DNA of 64,000 nt from Natronorubrum aibiense (lineage in GTDB: Archaea; Halobacteriota; Halobacteria; Halobacteriales; Natrialbaceae). Under the pieces are notes generated by a model. That model did no database searches. It had not been told where the DNA came from and worked only from the letters and a program-made list of their open reading frames with translations. Location of the stretch: positions 1,612,001-1,676,000 of the forward strand of contig NZ_CP045488.1 of assembly GCF_009392895.1 (NCBI RefSeq), read 5' to 3'. Position 1 is the stretch's first letter, and each line of letters opens with the position of its first letter. Below, piece after piece: positions 41,805 through 50,605 of this stretch. Position numbers and translations under genes: made by a program.

Positions 41805-42020
41805 TCAGATCCGACCCGAGTCCGCCGTCTCGTCGTAAAAAAAGTAGCCGGCGACGCCTGCAAGCCCTAACAGCAGCGTCAGGTACGGCCAGTTGCCGGC
41901 GTCGGTGTCCGTCAACGTGGCGTGTCCGGCGACGAAGATCGCAAAGCCGGTGTGTGCGACGAGCGTCGCGGCGAGAAAGCCTGCGAGGTCCATTATCCGG
42001 AAATTTTCCGTCGCCATCAT
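41805..42020 (-). CDS. Small two-helix membrane protein of unknown function
   Basis: 71 residues with two hydrophobic helices (about 10-30 and 44-62) joined by a short acidic loop (TLTDTDAGNWPY), ending YDETADSGRI. The start may be either of the double ATG at 42018-42020, or MDLAG at 41993. Divergent from the lipoprotein gene at 42080. No family recognised; such small proteins are common near haloarchaeal transporters. Confidence 0.6.
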   Translation of the reverse strand: MMATENFRIMDLAGFLAATLVAHTGFAIFVAGHATLTDTDAGNWPYLTLLLGLAGVAGYFFYDETADSGRI

Positions 42021-42079
42021 AGCCGTTTCGGACTGCGCCGGGGAAAGGTACTCGACGCTCGTCCCCGAAGTTCGAGGTC

Positions 42080-42535
42080 GTGAACCGACGTGCGCTCCTC
42101 GGTGCTCTCCCAGCGATCGCCCTCGCCGGCTGTGTGACCCGGCTCGGACTCGCCGACCGCGTCGAAATCAGCGAGAAGTCCGTCCGCGTCCACCCCAGAG
42201 ACGGAGGCGACCCGATCGACGCCGCCGTGAGACGATACGATCCCGACGAGGGGCCGTACTACCACGACACGCCCGCCGAGCAACTGGCCGATGAACTCGG
42301 ACCCGACGACCCACTCGAAATCAGCGAGGAACTCGCGGCGCGACTCGATTCCGAGTTCGAGGTCGTCGAGTACCGGGTTCGCGGCTGTGACGTCGGCACT
42401 GACGACTGCCAAGAGACGACGCTCGTCCGAGCGGATTTCAACGACCTCGAAGCCGGTGATATTGCCGATATCGTCTACCGAAGTTCCGGTGCGGGACTCA
42501 TTTCAGTGCACGAGTCACATGAAAACCGCAGCTGA
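42080..42535 (+). CDS. Predicted lipoprotein of unknown function
   Basis: 151 residues, GTG start. MNRRALLGALPAIALAGCVTRLG carries a twin-arginine-like N-region, a hydrophobic segment and a lipobox (LAGC, Cys18), so it is probably lipid-anchored outside. The mature part (EISEKSVRVHP, AVRRYDPDEGPYYHDTPAEQLADELG, EYRVRGCDVGTDDCQETTLVRADFNDL) has two more cysteines that could pair. No known fold; a haloarchaea-only protein. GAGG lies 6 bp upstream. Confidence 0.65.
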   Translation: MNRRALLGALPAIALAGCVTRLGLADRVEISEKSVRVHPRDGGDPIDAAVRRYDPDEGPYYHDTPAEQLADELGPDDPLEISEELAARLDSEFEVVEYRVRGCDVGTDDCQETTLVRADFNDLEAGDIADIVYRSSGAGLISVHESHENRS

Positions 42536-42588
42536 TTGGGACACTGTCCGAACGCTGCGAAGCCGTTTTCGTCGTCGAACGCGACGAG

Positions 42589-42972
42589 TTAGAAGTCGTG
42601 ATCCGGGTCGTCTTCGACCTGGCGTTTCATCGACTCGCGGCGGGACTTGGCGTCGCGACCCGTCGCCTCGAGCAAGAAGTCGTTTTTCGCGTCGACGGCC
42701 TCACCGGCGGCCTCGAGTTCATCGGGACCGAGCTCGGTGGGATCGCGCTCGTAGAACTCGACGCCGAGTTTGTCCTTTTTCCCGGAATACTCGACGGCCC
42801 CGGCAACGACCTTCTCGAAGACGGGATTGTCGGGCTCGCCGATGACGTAGAGCTCGCTCCCTTTGTACTCTTCTGTGCCCGTGATCGGGCCGAAGTAGTC
42901 CTCGATGGTGGCTTCCATATCGGGGATTCGCTCCTCGAGATACTCACCGCGGCGCATCTTGTACTCTTTCAT
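42589..42972 (-). CDS. DUF5611 family protein
   Basis: 127 residues from MKEYKMRRGEYLEERIPDME (42972). DYFGPITGTEEYKGSELYVIGEPDNPVFEKVVAGAVEYSGKKDKLGVEFYERDP is the haloarchaeal DUF5611 core. The C-terminal part is a charged helix (SRRESMKRQVEDDPDHDF). Function unknown; small, soluble. The frame upstream of 42972 is open by chance (high GC) but has no family similarity. Confidence 0.85.
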   Translation of the reverse strand: MKEYKMRRGEYLEERIPDMEATIEDYFGPITGTEEYKGSELYVIGEPDNPVFEKVVAGAVEYSGKKDKLGVEFYERDPTELGPDELEAAGEAVDAKNDFLLEATGRDAKSRRESMKRQVEDDPDHDF

Positions 42973-43150
42973 GGATTGGTGATACACGGGGGACCGTTTA
43001 CCTCTTTTCATAGCCGGCGCAGCCGACAGACGGGGGTCTGAGACGGGGAGACCCGTTTCGTCTTCGTCTCGGAAGGCGACAGGTCCGTCCATCTCGACCG
43101 GTGAGAGTAGCGAGACGAACGCGATCGCGTGCAGTGCGATCCGGGATCGC

Positions 43151-44134
43151 TCAGCGCCGCTCTCGTTTGCCGAGGTAGCCCTTTCGACAGTCAGGACAGA
43201 TGTCGCCGGTGCGTAGCGAGGTCCGGGCACCAGCCGCGACGTACTCACACCGTGGGCAGTACAGTTCGGTCGGCACGTCCGACTGGTCGGCGGTGCTTTC
43301 GCCGGGGACCGGTGCCGACCCCGCGCGCTCGATGCCGCTACCGGCGTCGCTCTCCACCGGCGTCTCGGTGCGTTCGTCGTCGCTCGAGTCAGCCGTCGGC
43401 GGCTCCGTCGTGAGCGTTCGGGCCTCCGTTGCGGCAGCCGATTCGCCCGGTGCAGCGCCCGTGTCGTCCTCGAGGACGATCGCATCGTCGGTTACCTCAG
43501 CGTCCGTGCGGTCGGCTTCTGTGGCGGCTGCGTCGACGTCATCGGGGTCCGAGTCGTCGTCCGGCCACGCTGTCGGTTCGTCAGCCGCGCCAACCGGTGG
43601 GCCGACGTCTTCTGACTCCGGCCACTCCCCGTGTTCGCGGTCGCGGTCGGGCTGGGACTCGGAGTCGTCTAAGATTTCGCCGTCGTCGGTCACAGGCTCG
43701 CCGTTTTCGTCGGTTGGAACGTCGAAGTCGTCGTCCTCATCGTCGCCGTCGAAGGCGATGTCGGCCGACTCGGCAGACCCGACCTTGGAATCGTCGATGA
43801 ACTCGGTGTCCGCTGCGTCGGCGTCGATGAACTCGGCATCGTCGCCGTCGCCGGAGTCGGCGGCTTCATCCGGGGGTGTTTCGACCGTTTCAGCAGCGTC
43901 GGCTGTCGCGGTCGTGTTTGGCTCGGGATCGGATTCGGTGGGCCGTGAGGCGGCCGTCTCCATGGAGAGACTCGTGATCTCGGTGTTCTCGCTGATGACG
44001 TTTCGCTCGCCACAGCGGATACACTCCTCGTACTCCTGGACGGTGACGACGACCTCACTGCCCCGTTCTTCGCGCTCGCGTTCGACGTCGGTTTCGCCGT
44101 AGTCGTGTCCGAGCAACGAACATCGCAGGACCAT
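43151..44134 (-). CDS. DUF7093-type zinc-ribbon protein with acidic middle
   Basis: 327 residues from MVLRCSLLGHDYGETDVERE (44134). The N-terminal part has CSLLGH and EECIRCGERNVIS, a zinc-ribbon-like pattern; the C-terminal part has a second ribbon, ELYCPRCEYVAAGARTSLRTGDICPDCRKGYLGKR. Between them is about 200 residues of Asp/Glu/Thr/Ser-rich, probably disordered sequence. This bipartite layout is the haloarchaeal DUF7093. It may bind nucleic acid or protein partners; function unknown. Upstream intergenic to 44380 is divergent with the DUF6432 gene. Confidence 0.85.
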   Translation of the reverse strand: MVLRCSLLGHDYGETDVEREREERGSEVVVTVQEYEECIRCGERNVISENTEITSLSMETAASRPTESDPEPNTTATADAAETVETPPDEAADSGDGDDAEFIDADAADTEFIDDSKVGSAESADIAFDGDDEDDDFDVPTDENGEPVTDDGEILDDSESQPDRDREHGEWPESEDVGPPVGAADEPTAWPDDDSDPDDVDAAATEADRTDAEVTDDAIVLEDDTGAAPGESAAATEARTLTTEPPTADSSDDERTETPVESDAGSGIERAGSAPVPGESTADQSDVPTELYCPRCEYVAAGARTSLRTGDICPDCRKGYLGKRERR

Positions 44135-44379
44135 TGTCCCACCGTTCCCAGTCATCGCATAAAAAACGTACTGCCTGCCAGACCGTCGTCGTGACAACAA
44201 CGTTCCTCGTTTGCTGTCCGACAGTCGGCAACTCCCGATCGCCAGTCGCGTCGTCGACCGGTGATACGGACTCCTGGTAGTTAGGTCGGTGCACTCGCGA
44301 GTGCACCGGGCCGTGGGGCCAGCAGACCGGATGAAAGAACGGCAAACGTCAAATCCCCGGTCGTTGAAGAGAAAGACGG

Positions 44380-44679
44380 ATGAGAGCAAAGCGGGAGTAC
44401 CGGGATCGGGAATCGACCGAGGTGGCGGTACTCGACGAACTCGTCGATCGGGCCGATGACGGGATGACCGTCTTCGAACTCCGTGCCGCCGTCGAAGAGG
44501 ACATCGACCACCTCGAGCAGGCCCTCTCGACGCTCAAAGAAGACGAGCTGATCGTCGTCGAGTCCGATCACACCGAAACCGTCATCAAACCCGACGAACG
44601 GGTGATCCCCGACATCACGTCCGACGAAAACGACGAGCAGACTATCGGGGAGTGGCTCCGCGAGCGGTTGCCCTTTTGA
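44380..44679 (+). CDS. DUF6432 winged-helix protein
   Basis: 99 residues. MRAKREYRDRESTEVAVLDELVDRADDGMTVFELRAAVEEDIDHLEQALSTLKEDELIVVE is a winged-helix fold: helix, DELVDRADDGMTVFELRAAV recognition helices, and a wing ending VVESDHTETVIKPDE. A C-terminal tail ERVIPDITSDENDEQTIGEWLRERLPF follows. This matches haloarchaeal DUF6432. It sits 39 bp upstream of the YgfZ/GcvT-like gene in the same direction, so they may be cotranscribed. Confidence 0.87.
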   Translation: MRAKREYRDRESTEVAVLDELVDRADDGMTVFELRAAVEEDIDHLEQALSTLKEDELIVVESDHTETVIKPDERVIPDITSDENDEQTIGEWLRERLPF

Positions 44680-44718
44680 ATCGAAACGCCTGATACGTTC
44701 AGGCCCGAGAGAGTAGGC

Positions 44719-45819
44719 ATGAGCGTCATCGAGTCAGTCCATACCGACCACGGCGCGACGTTCGGCGACCGCGACGGGCGAACGATCGTCGAACATTTCG
44801 GACGGCCCGAGCGAACGCATCTCGCGGTTCGCAACGGTGTCGGCCTTCTCGAACTCGCCTACGGCGTGGTCGTCGTCGAGGGCGATGATCGCCTCGAGTA
44901 CGTCGACAACGTCGTCTCGAACCGCGTCCCCACCGAAGACGGACAGGGCTGTTACGCGCTCGTCCTCGATCCACAGGGCGGGATCGAGGTCGAACTCTAT
45001 GTCTACAACGCTGGCGAGCGACTGTTGCTCTTTACGCCGCCGGCCGAAGCTCAACCGCTGGCCGAGGAGTGGTCCGAGAAAATCTTCATTCAGGACGTCG
45101 AGATTCGGGTTGCGACCGACGACTACGCGATCTTCGGGATTCATGGTCCCAAGGCGACGGAAAAGATCGCTAGCGTCCTCAACGGAGCTGCCTCGCCCGA
45201 CCAGCGCTACTCGTTCGTCCGCGGGACGATGGGCGACGAGGGCGTCTCCGTCATCCGAACCGACGCCCTCACCGGTGAAGAGAGCTACGAGGTCATCTGC
45301 GCGGCCGACGACGCCGAGGCCGTTTACGATACCCTCTTGAATCAGGGGTTGAACGCCGCCCCCTTCGGCTACCGAACCTTCGAGAGTCTCGCGCTCGAGG
45401 CCGGCTCACCGCTCTTTGACACGGAACTCGAGGGAACGCTCCCGAACGTCCTCGGCCTGCGAACCGCCCTCGACTTCGAGAAGGGCTGTTACGTCGGTCA
45501 GGAGGTCGTCTCCCGCGTCGAGAACCGTGGCCAGCCCAGCCGGAAACTCGTCGGCCTGACGCTCGAGACGGACGACGACGCCGCGGTCCCTGAATCCGGC
45601 GCAGCCGTCTTCGACGGCGACGCGTCCGTCGGCGAGGTTACGCGGGCTGGCGAGAGCCCATCACTCGAGACGGTCATCGCGCTCGCGCTCGTCGACTACG
45701 GCCTCGAAAGCGAGGCGCTGACGGTTCGTGTTGGCGGCGAGGAGATGCCCGCCACCGTCACCGCGTTGCCGTTCGTCGAGGGCTCGGATCAGTCGGGCCG
45801 ACTGCCCGACTATCAGTAG
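44719..45819 (+). CDS. YgfZ/GcvT-like folate-binding aminomethyltransferase-family protein
   Basis: 366 residues. Folate-binding GcvT fold with the YgfZ signature FEKGCYVGQEVVSR (K-G-C-Y-x-G-Q-E) at about residue 255, plus the usual GNGVGLLELAYGVV near the N-terminus and VALALVDYGL near the end. YgfZ proteins help Fe-S cluster and tRNA-modification chemistry using folate; the GcvT name covers glycine-cleavage T protein. Haloarchaea use tetrahydrofolate, so either role is possible. It is not part of a gcvH/gcvP cluster here. Confidence 0.9.
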   Translation: MSVIESVHTDHGATFGDRDGRTIVEHFGRPERTHLAVRNGVGLLELAYGVVVVEGDDRLEYVDNVVSNRVPTEDGQGCYALVLDPQGGIEVELYVYNAGERLLLFTPPAEAQPLAEEWSEKIFIQDVEIRVATDDYAIFGIHGPKATEKIASVLNGAASPDQRYSFVRGTMGDEGVSVIRTDALTGEESYEVICAADDAEAVYDTLLNQGLNAAPFGYRTFESLALEAGSPLFDTELEGTLPNVLGLRTALDFEKGCYVGQEVVSRVENRGQPSRKLVGLTLETDDDAAVPESGAAVFDGDASVGEVTRAGESPSLETVIALALVDYGLESEALTVRVGGEEMPATVTALPFVEGSDQSGRLPDYQ

Positions 45820-45845
45820 GTAGCCAGCGAGACGGTTTTCGTTAG

Positions 45846-46043
45846 TCCGAAGGAACGTCCTCAGAATCGCATGGCGCTTCTGATGGGCTGCGAAAATCGT
45901 CCGACGATTTTCGAACGCCCGTGGAGACTGCGACTGCTGTGGACACTGTTTCCGTGTCTGCAAGTCGCGTCGTTGAAACAGGAAGCCCCTGCCTCAAGGA
46001 ACGAGCGGCTGCCACCGCGAGTGAGTAGGCAGGGGTAGTTCAC
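45846..46043 (+). pseudogene. Relic of a tnpB 3' end with IS605-group right end
   Basis: A frame from about 45846 ends VETATAVDTVSVSASRVVETG, then SPCLKERAAATASE and a TAG at 46026-46028; this is the well-known C-terminus of a haloarchaeal IS1341-type TnpB. The stem CCCCTGCC (45986-45993)/GGCAGGGG (46028-46035) then GTAGTTCAC is the element's right end. Inside, a perfect hairpin CGAAAATCGT-CCG-ACGATTTTCG lies at 45891-45913. No RuvC or zinc-ribbon sequence remains; only about 60 codons survive. It is a fossil of an element different from the one at 10927-12730. Confidence 0.7.
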
Positions 46044-46094
46044 CACAACCTGCCCGTCCCGCAGTATTATCTGGAGTACCATGGTCGGTCCTGT

Positions 46095-47402
46095 ATGCGC
46101 TATCTGGAGGTGACGGTCCCGAAAGGGAAACGACAGGCTGTCATCGACATTCTCGAGGACGAAGGCATCGAGTACGTCGTCAGCGACGAAACCAGTGGTC
46201 GGGGATACACCGCAGTCGTCCGGTTTCCACTGCCGACGCGGGCCGTCGAACCGGTGCTCGATCGGCTCAGGCAGGCCGGAATCAGCGAGGATGCAAGCGT
46301 CGTCGTGATCGACGCCGAGACGGTGATCTCCGAGGAGTTTTCGACGCTTCGAGAGCAGTATAGTCACGGCGGACAGGCTGGTTCGCGCACCTCGAGGCAG
46401 GTCCTGCGAACGAAAGCCGACGAACTCACGCCGCCGTTTCCGATCTACGCCGTCATGTTGCTCATCAGCGCTGTCGTCGCCACCGCCGGGCTGCTCGCCG
46501 ACTCGCCGGCAGTCGTGATCGGCGCGATGGTCATCGCACCGCTGCTCGGGCCGGCGCTCGCCGCCAACGTCGGCATCGTCACCGGCGACGACCGGCTCAA
46601 ATCGACCGGGTTCAGCTACCAGATCGTCGGGGTGACGATGGTGATCGTCGCCTCGATCGCCCTCGCCGCGATCGCCCGGCTCGCGGGACTCGAACCTGCC
46701 GGCGTCGACATCGTCGTCGCCACCGAACTCCAAGAGCGGGTCGCGCCGAATCTGTTCTCGCTCGCGGTCGCACTCGGGGCCGGGATCGCCGGCATTCTGA
46801 GTCTCACGCGGGGGTTTTCGGAGGCGATCGTCGGTGTGATGATCGCCGCTGCACTGATCCCGCCGTCGGCCGCGGTCGGCATCACCGTCGCCTGGGGGAT
46901 GTACGGCGCGGCGACCGGGGCCGCCGTGCTCGTGATCGTCAACGTCCTCTCGATCAACCTCGCTGCGCTGGCGACCCTGTGGATCGCCGGCTACCGCCCG
47001 CAGGGGTTGTTCGAGGTGTCACCGACCCGCACGCCGACGTACACCTACGCGGCGATCTTCGGGATCGCGCTGCTGGTGTTGGCGGCCCCGTTGGCTGGCA
47101 TCACTCTGCTCGATTTCCACACGACCGAACTCGAGTCGGTTGCCGAGGAGGAAGCCGAGGCAGTGCTCGCCGACCCACAGTACGAGACCCGCGAGGTCGA
47201 CGACGTCGTGGTCGAACTCGACGGCAACTATCCGATCCAGTCGGTCGACCGGATCGTCATCACGGTCACCGGACGGACACCGGGACCGGAGCCGGGGCTC
47301 GCCGAGCGGCTCCACACGGCGATCAGCCAACATAGCGACGAGTCACTGGTCGTCGAGGTCCAGTACATCGTCGCCGAGCAACACGGCGACACTGGTGACT
47401 GA
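46095..47402 (+). CDS. DUF389/TIGR00341-type membrane protein
   Basis: 435 residues. Residues 1-85 are a soluble ACT-like domain (MRYLEVTVPKGKRQAVIDILEDEGIEYVVSDE, FPLPTRAVEPVLDRL). Then about seven membrane helices: FPIYAVMLLISAVVATAGLL, VVIGAMVIAPLLGPALAANVG, and onwards through GAGIAGILSLTRGFSEAIVGVMIAAALIPPSAAVGI. A C-terminal soluble domain follows (DDVVVELDGNYPIQSVDRIVITVTG). This is the DUF389 family; role unknown, possibly transport. Own start after the tnpB relic. Confidence 0.92.
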   Translation: MRYLEVTVPKGKRQAVIDILEDEGIEYVVSDETSGRGYTAVVRFPLPTRAVEPVLDRLRQAGISEDASVVVIDAETVISEEFSTLREQYSHGGQAGSRTSRQVLRTKADELTPPFPIYAVMLLISAVVATAGLLADSPAVVIGAMVIAPLLGPALAANVGIVTGDDRLKSTGFSYQIVGVTMVIVASIALAAIARLAGLEPAGVDIVVATELQERVAPNLFSLAVALGAGIAGILSLTRGFSEAIVGVMIAAALIPPSAAVGITVAWGMYGAATGAAVLVIVNVLSINLAALATLWIAGYRPQGLFEVSPTRTPTYTYAAIFGIALLVLAAPLAGITLLDFHTTELESVAEEEAEAVLADPQYETREVDDVVVELDGNYPIQSVDRIVITVTGRTPGPEPGLAERLHTAISQHSDESLVVEVQYIVAEQHGDTGD

Positions 47403-47462
47403 CGGCAGTCGTCTGGCCTCGACCGTTCGATCGAATCCATCGAAACGTACGCAAAAACGGGG

Positions 47463-48860
47463 TTACGTCGCCGGCTTGACGTTCTGGTTCATCCGGAACA
47501 GGTTCTTCGGATCGTACGCGGCCTTGACCTCGGCCAGCCGTTGCTGGTTTGTCCCGTAGGCGAGGTTTTCCTCGCCTTCGTCCTCACTGATGAAGTTCAT
47601 GTAGACGCCGCCGGTCGCGTGCGGGGCCATAGCATCGAAGAATGCTCGAGCCCAGGCGATACAGCGGTTGTCATCCGCTGGATCCTCCCAGCGCGTGTGG
47701 ACGTTCATCGCGTACTCCGCATCCCGGTGTGGGTAGGCCGTCGCGTCCGCCGGGATGCGTTTCATCGCGCCGCCGAGTTGTCCGAAAAAGATCTCGGACT
47801 GCGGCGACGGCAACTCCTGTGCGTACTCGATTGCCGTCTCGATGGCCTCGTCCGAGAGCGTCCCGAAATTGTGTGACTTCCAGTAGTTCCGGGATCCCTC
47901 GGTGAGCAGTGGATCGAACGTTTGCTGGAACTCGGCGTACTGGTGTGGACTGACGACATCGGCGATCGGCTCGCCGTACTCCCGGATCGGGGCGAGCACG
48001 TTTTCGCCTTCTGCCACGTCACCGGCGTAGAACGGAACCACGACGAGGATGTCCTCACCGTGGATTTCCTCCGGGAGGAACGGAAGCGGTGGTGCCTTGC
48101 GCAGGACCATCCAGACGGCAGACTCGTCCGGTGCCGTTTCGTTGAAGTCCCGCACGTGTCGGAGGACGTCTGGTGCATCCGCGCCGTGGTAGACGACCAA
48201 TCCGGCGAGGACCTCCGGCCCGACCTCGTGGAGGTCGAACTCGAAGGCGGTGACGACACCGAAGTTGCCGCCGCCGCCACGAACGCCCCAGAACAACTCC
48301 TCGTTCTCGTCCTCACTCGCGTGACGCAGCGTGCCGTCGGCGGTGACGATGTCGACCGACCGCAGGTTGTCCACGGTCATGCCGTACGTACGAGTGAGCC
48401 AACCGAATCCGCCGCCGAGCGTCAGTCCCGCGACGCCGGTCGTCGAGTTGATTCCCAGTGGCGTCGCCAGCCCGAACGCCTGCGTCTCGTGGTCGACGTC
48501 GGCGAGGGTCGCCCCCGGCTCGACTCGAGCCGTCTTCCCTTCCGGATCGACCTGCACCGACCGCATCGCAGAGAGGTCGAGCATTAGGCCGTCGTTACAG
48601 ACCGCGTTCCCCGCGATGTTGTGTCCGGCACCGCGAATCGCGAGCACCACGTCTTGCTCCCGGGCGAAGTTCACCGCCGCGATTACGTCCGAGACACCCA
48701 TCGCTCGAGCGATGAGTGCCGGCCGTCGGTCGATCATGCCGTTCCAGATTGCTCGCGTCTCGTCGTAGTTCGGATCCTCGGGACGGAGCAACTCACCGTG
48801 AAGCCCCTCGCCGAATCCGTCTATTGCACCGTCGTCTACGGGTGTGGTAGTGGCTGCCAT
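47463..48860 (-). CDS. Berberine-bridge-type FAD oxidoreductase (copy A)
   Basis: 465 residues. PCMH-type FAD-binding domain: RPALIARAMGVSDVIAAVNFAREQ, VLAIRGAGHNIAGNAVCNDGLMLDLSAM (His in AGHN is the usual 8-alpha covalent FAD ligand), TTGVAGLTLGGGFGWLTRTYGMTVDNL, and SVDIVTADG. The 6-S-cysteinyl ligand seen in doubly linked homologues is not present. The C-terminal BBE motif YDPKNLFRMNQNV ends the protein. Substrate unknown (sugar or aromatic alcohol oxidases belong here). Divergent from its paralogue at 49079 over about 220 bp. Confidence 0.93.
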   Translation of the reverse strand: MAATTTPVDDGAIDGFGEGLHGELLRPEDPNYDETRAIWNGMIDRRPALIARAMGVSDVIAAVNFAREQDVVLAIRGAGHNIAGNAVCNDGLMLDLSAMRSVQVDPEGKTARVEPGATLADVDHETQAFGLATPLGINSTTGVAGLTLGGGFGWLTRTYGMTVDNLRSVDIVTADGTLRHASEDENEELFWGVRGGGGNFGVVTAFEFDLHEVGPEVLAGLVVYHGADAPDVLRHVRDFNETAPDESAVWMVLRKAPPLPFLPEEIHGEDILVVVPFYAGDVAEGENVLAPIREYGEPIADVVSPHQYAEFQQTFDPLLTEGSRNYWKSHNFGTLSDEAIETAIEYAQELPSPQSEIFFGQLGGAMKRIPADATAYPHRDAEYAMNVHTRWEDPADDNRCIAWARAFFDAMAPHATGGVYMNFISEDEGEENLAYGTNQQRLAEVKAAYDPKNLFRMNQNVKPAT

Positions 48861-49078
48861 TGTCCCTCAGAGACAGTACGTCGCCAGTGAAGATATACAT
48901 ATCACGATTAATAATTAATATAACTCGAGCCGAGAGAGACTCGAAAATCGTCCGATCCGGTTGTGACTCGAGGCTCACCGTCGACTCTCGATCCGTCGTG
49001 CGATCGTCACGTCGATGCGGTGGACCGTCGTGTCTGCAGTAAAACTGGTTTATCGTCACTGACGGCATAGCTCGTACC

Positions 49079-50509
49079 ATGGCACAAGTTGGCAAACACC
49101 CGGGTGAGAAAGCGCTCGCGGAGCTACCGGGCGGTGCGGTCCGGTCGTTCGAAACGGGGATTGGCGGCAACGTAATCCTTCCAGCAGATCCGGAGTACGA
49201 ACGGGAACGACAGGTCTGGAACGGGATGATCGATAAGTACCCGGCGATCATCGCCCGCTGTGCCGGCACTGCCGACGTCGTTTCGGCAGTGACGTTCGCC
49301 CGCGAACAGGACCTGCCGCTCGCGGTTCGATGCGGCGGCCACAACGTCGCCGGGACGGCCGTCTGTGACGGCGGGCTCGTCGTCGACCTCTCGGCGATGC
49401 ACGGCGTGCGCGTCGACCGTGAGCGACGGACCGTTCGCGTCGAGGGTGGCGCGACGCTCGGCGATGTTGATCGGGAAACACAGCTGTTCGGGCTGGCGAC
49501 GGCGCTTGGAGCCGTCTCGGAGACGGGTGTCGCGGGGCTCACACTCAACGGCGGCTACGGCCACCTGAGTCGCCAGTACGGGCTCGCGATGGACAACCTG
49601 CGAAGCGTCGACGTCGTGACCGCCGACGGGCAGGTTCACACCGCCAGCGCCGACCGTAACGCAGACCTGTTCTGGGGACTCCGCGGCGGTGGCGGTACAC
49701 TGGGTGTGGTCACTTCGTTCGAGTTCGACCTTCACGAGGTCGGCCCCGAAGTGGACGCCTTTTTCGTCTGGTTCCACGCTGACGACATGGCCGACGTGAT
49801 GACCCGGTTCCTCGAGTGGACCGACGACGCGCCGCGGGAAGCGGGTGTGCTCGTCTTCACTGCCCACGTCCCCGAACTGGAGGAGTTCCCCGAGGAGATG
49901 TGGGGCGAGCCCGCTATCGCGATGCTCGGCTCGTCCCGTGGCGACCTCGAGGCCGACGACGTTTTCGAGCCGCTGCGCTCGAGTGCGACGCCGACCGCCG
50001 ATCTCAGCGGGCCGATGGCGTACGCCGACCTGCAGTCGATGCTCGACGAGGACTACCCCGATGGGCTGCGCTACTACTGGAAGTCGATCTTCCTGACCGA
50101 CGTTACCGACGAGGTCGTCGACATCATGGACCGGTACACTGAGTCAGCACCGTCGGCGCTCTCGACGATCGATCTCTGGCATCTCGGTGGAGCGGTTGCC
50201 GAGGTGCCACAGGACGCGACCGCGTTCTGGCACCGGGACAAGCCGTACATGCTCAACTTCGAGGCCAACTGGGAGGACGAAGCCGATGACGACGCGAACG
50301 TGACCTGGGGCCGCGAGGGAATCGCCGAAGTGGCGGCACTGGCAGTTGCGTCGGGAAGCTATGGTAACTTCCCGGGCATGAACGAAGATCCAGTGAAACT
50401 GCGCTTCGGTGATAACTACGAACGACTGCTCGAGATCAAATCGAAATACGATCCCGAAAACCTGTTCGGAACGATCGCCCCGTCGGCCAGCAACAGCGCC
50501 GACAATTGA
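49079..50509 (+). CDS. Berberine-bridge-type FAD oxidoreductase (copy B)
   Basis: 476 residues, clearly paralogous to the gene at 47463-48860. The FAD region reads VSAVTFAREQDLPLAVRCGGHNVAGTAVCDGGLVVDLSAM (GGHN is the covalent histidine), TGVAGLTLNGGYGHLSRQYGLAMDNLRSVDVV, and the C-terminal YDPENLFGTIAP. It carries an extra 20-residue N-terminal lead and a different substrate domain (FWGLRGGGGTLG). Head-to-head with copy A, so probably a local inverted duplication, with a shared regulatory region of about 220 bp. Both copies keep active-site glycines. Confidence 0.93.
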   Translation: MAQVGKHPGEKALAELPGGAVRSFETGIGGNVILPADPEYERERQVWNGMIDKYPAIIARCAGTADVVSAVTFAREQDLPLAVRCGGHNVAGTAVCDGGLVVDLSAMHGVRVDRERRTVRVEGGATLGDVDRETQLFGLATALGAVSETGVAGLTLNGGYGHLSRQYGLAMDNLRSVDVVTADGQVHTASADRNADLFWGLRGGGGTLGVVTSFEFDLHEVGPEVDAFFVWFHADDMADVMTRFLEWTDDAPREAGVLVFTAHVPELEEFPEEMWGEPAIAMLGSSRGDLEADDVFEPLRSSATPTADLSGPMAYADLQSMLDEDYPDGLRYYWKSIFLTDVTDEVVDIMDRYTESAPSALSTIDLWHLGGAVAEVPQDATAFWHRDKPYMLNFEANWEDEADDDANVTWGREGIAEVAALAVASGSYGNFPGMNEDPVKLRFGDNYERLLEIKSKYDPENLFGTIAPSASNSADN

Positions 50510-50518
50510 CCCCGTCAG

Positions 50519-50584
50519 ACGGTTTGCTGTACCGATTTACCGGTGGGATCGCAGTCCCACCGGAAATGACGTACAGCAGACAGT
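50519..50584. terminator. 66-bp near-perfect two-tier palindrome between convergent genes
   Basis: Inner stem CCGGTGGGA (50540-50548)/TCCCACCGG (50555-50563) with a 6-nt loop, and outer arms ACGGTTTGCTGTAC (50519-50532)/GTACAGCAGACAGT (50571-50584) matching in 12 of 14. Both tiers share the same centre. Located between convergent genes (stop 50509 and stop 50606), so a bidirectional terminator or a REP-like element is likely. No second copy is visible in this window. Confidence 0.6.
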
Positions 50585-50605
50585 ATCAGCCTCCGTGGGC
50601 CGCCG

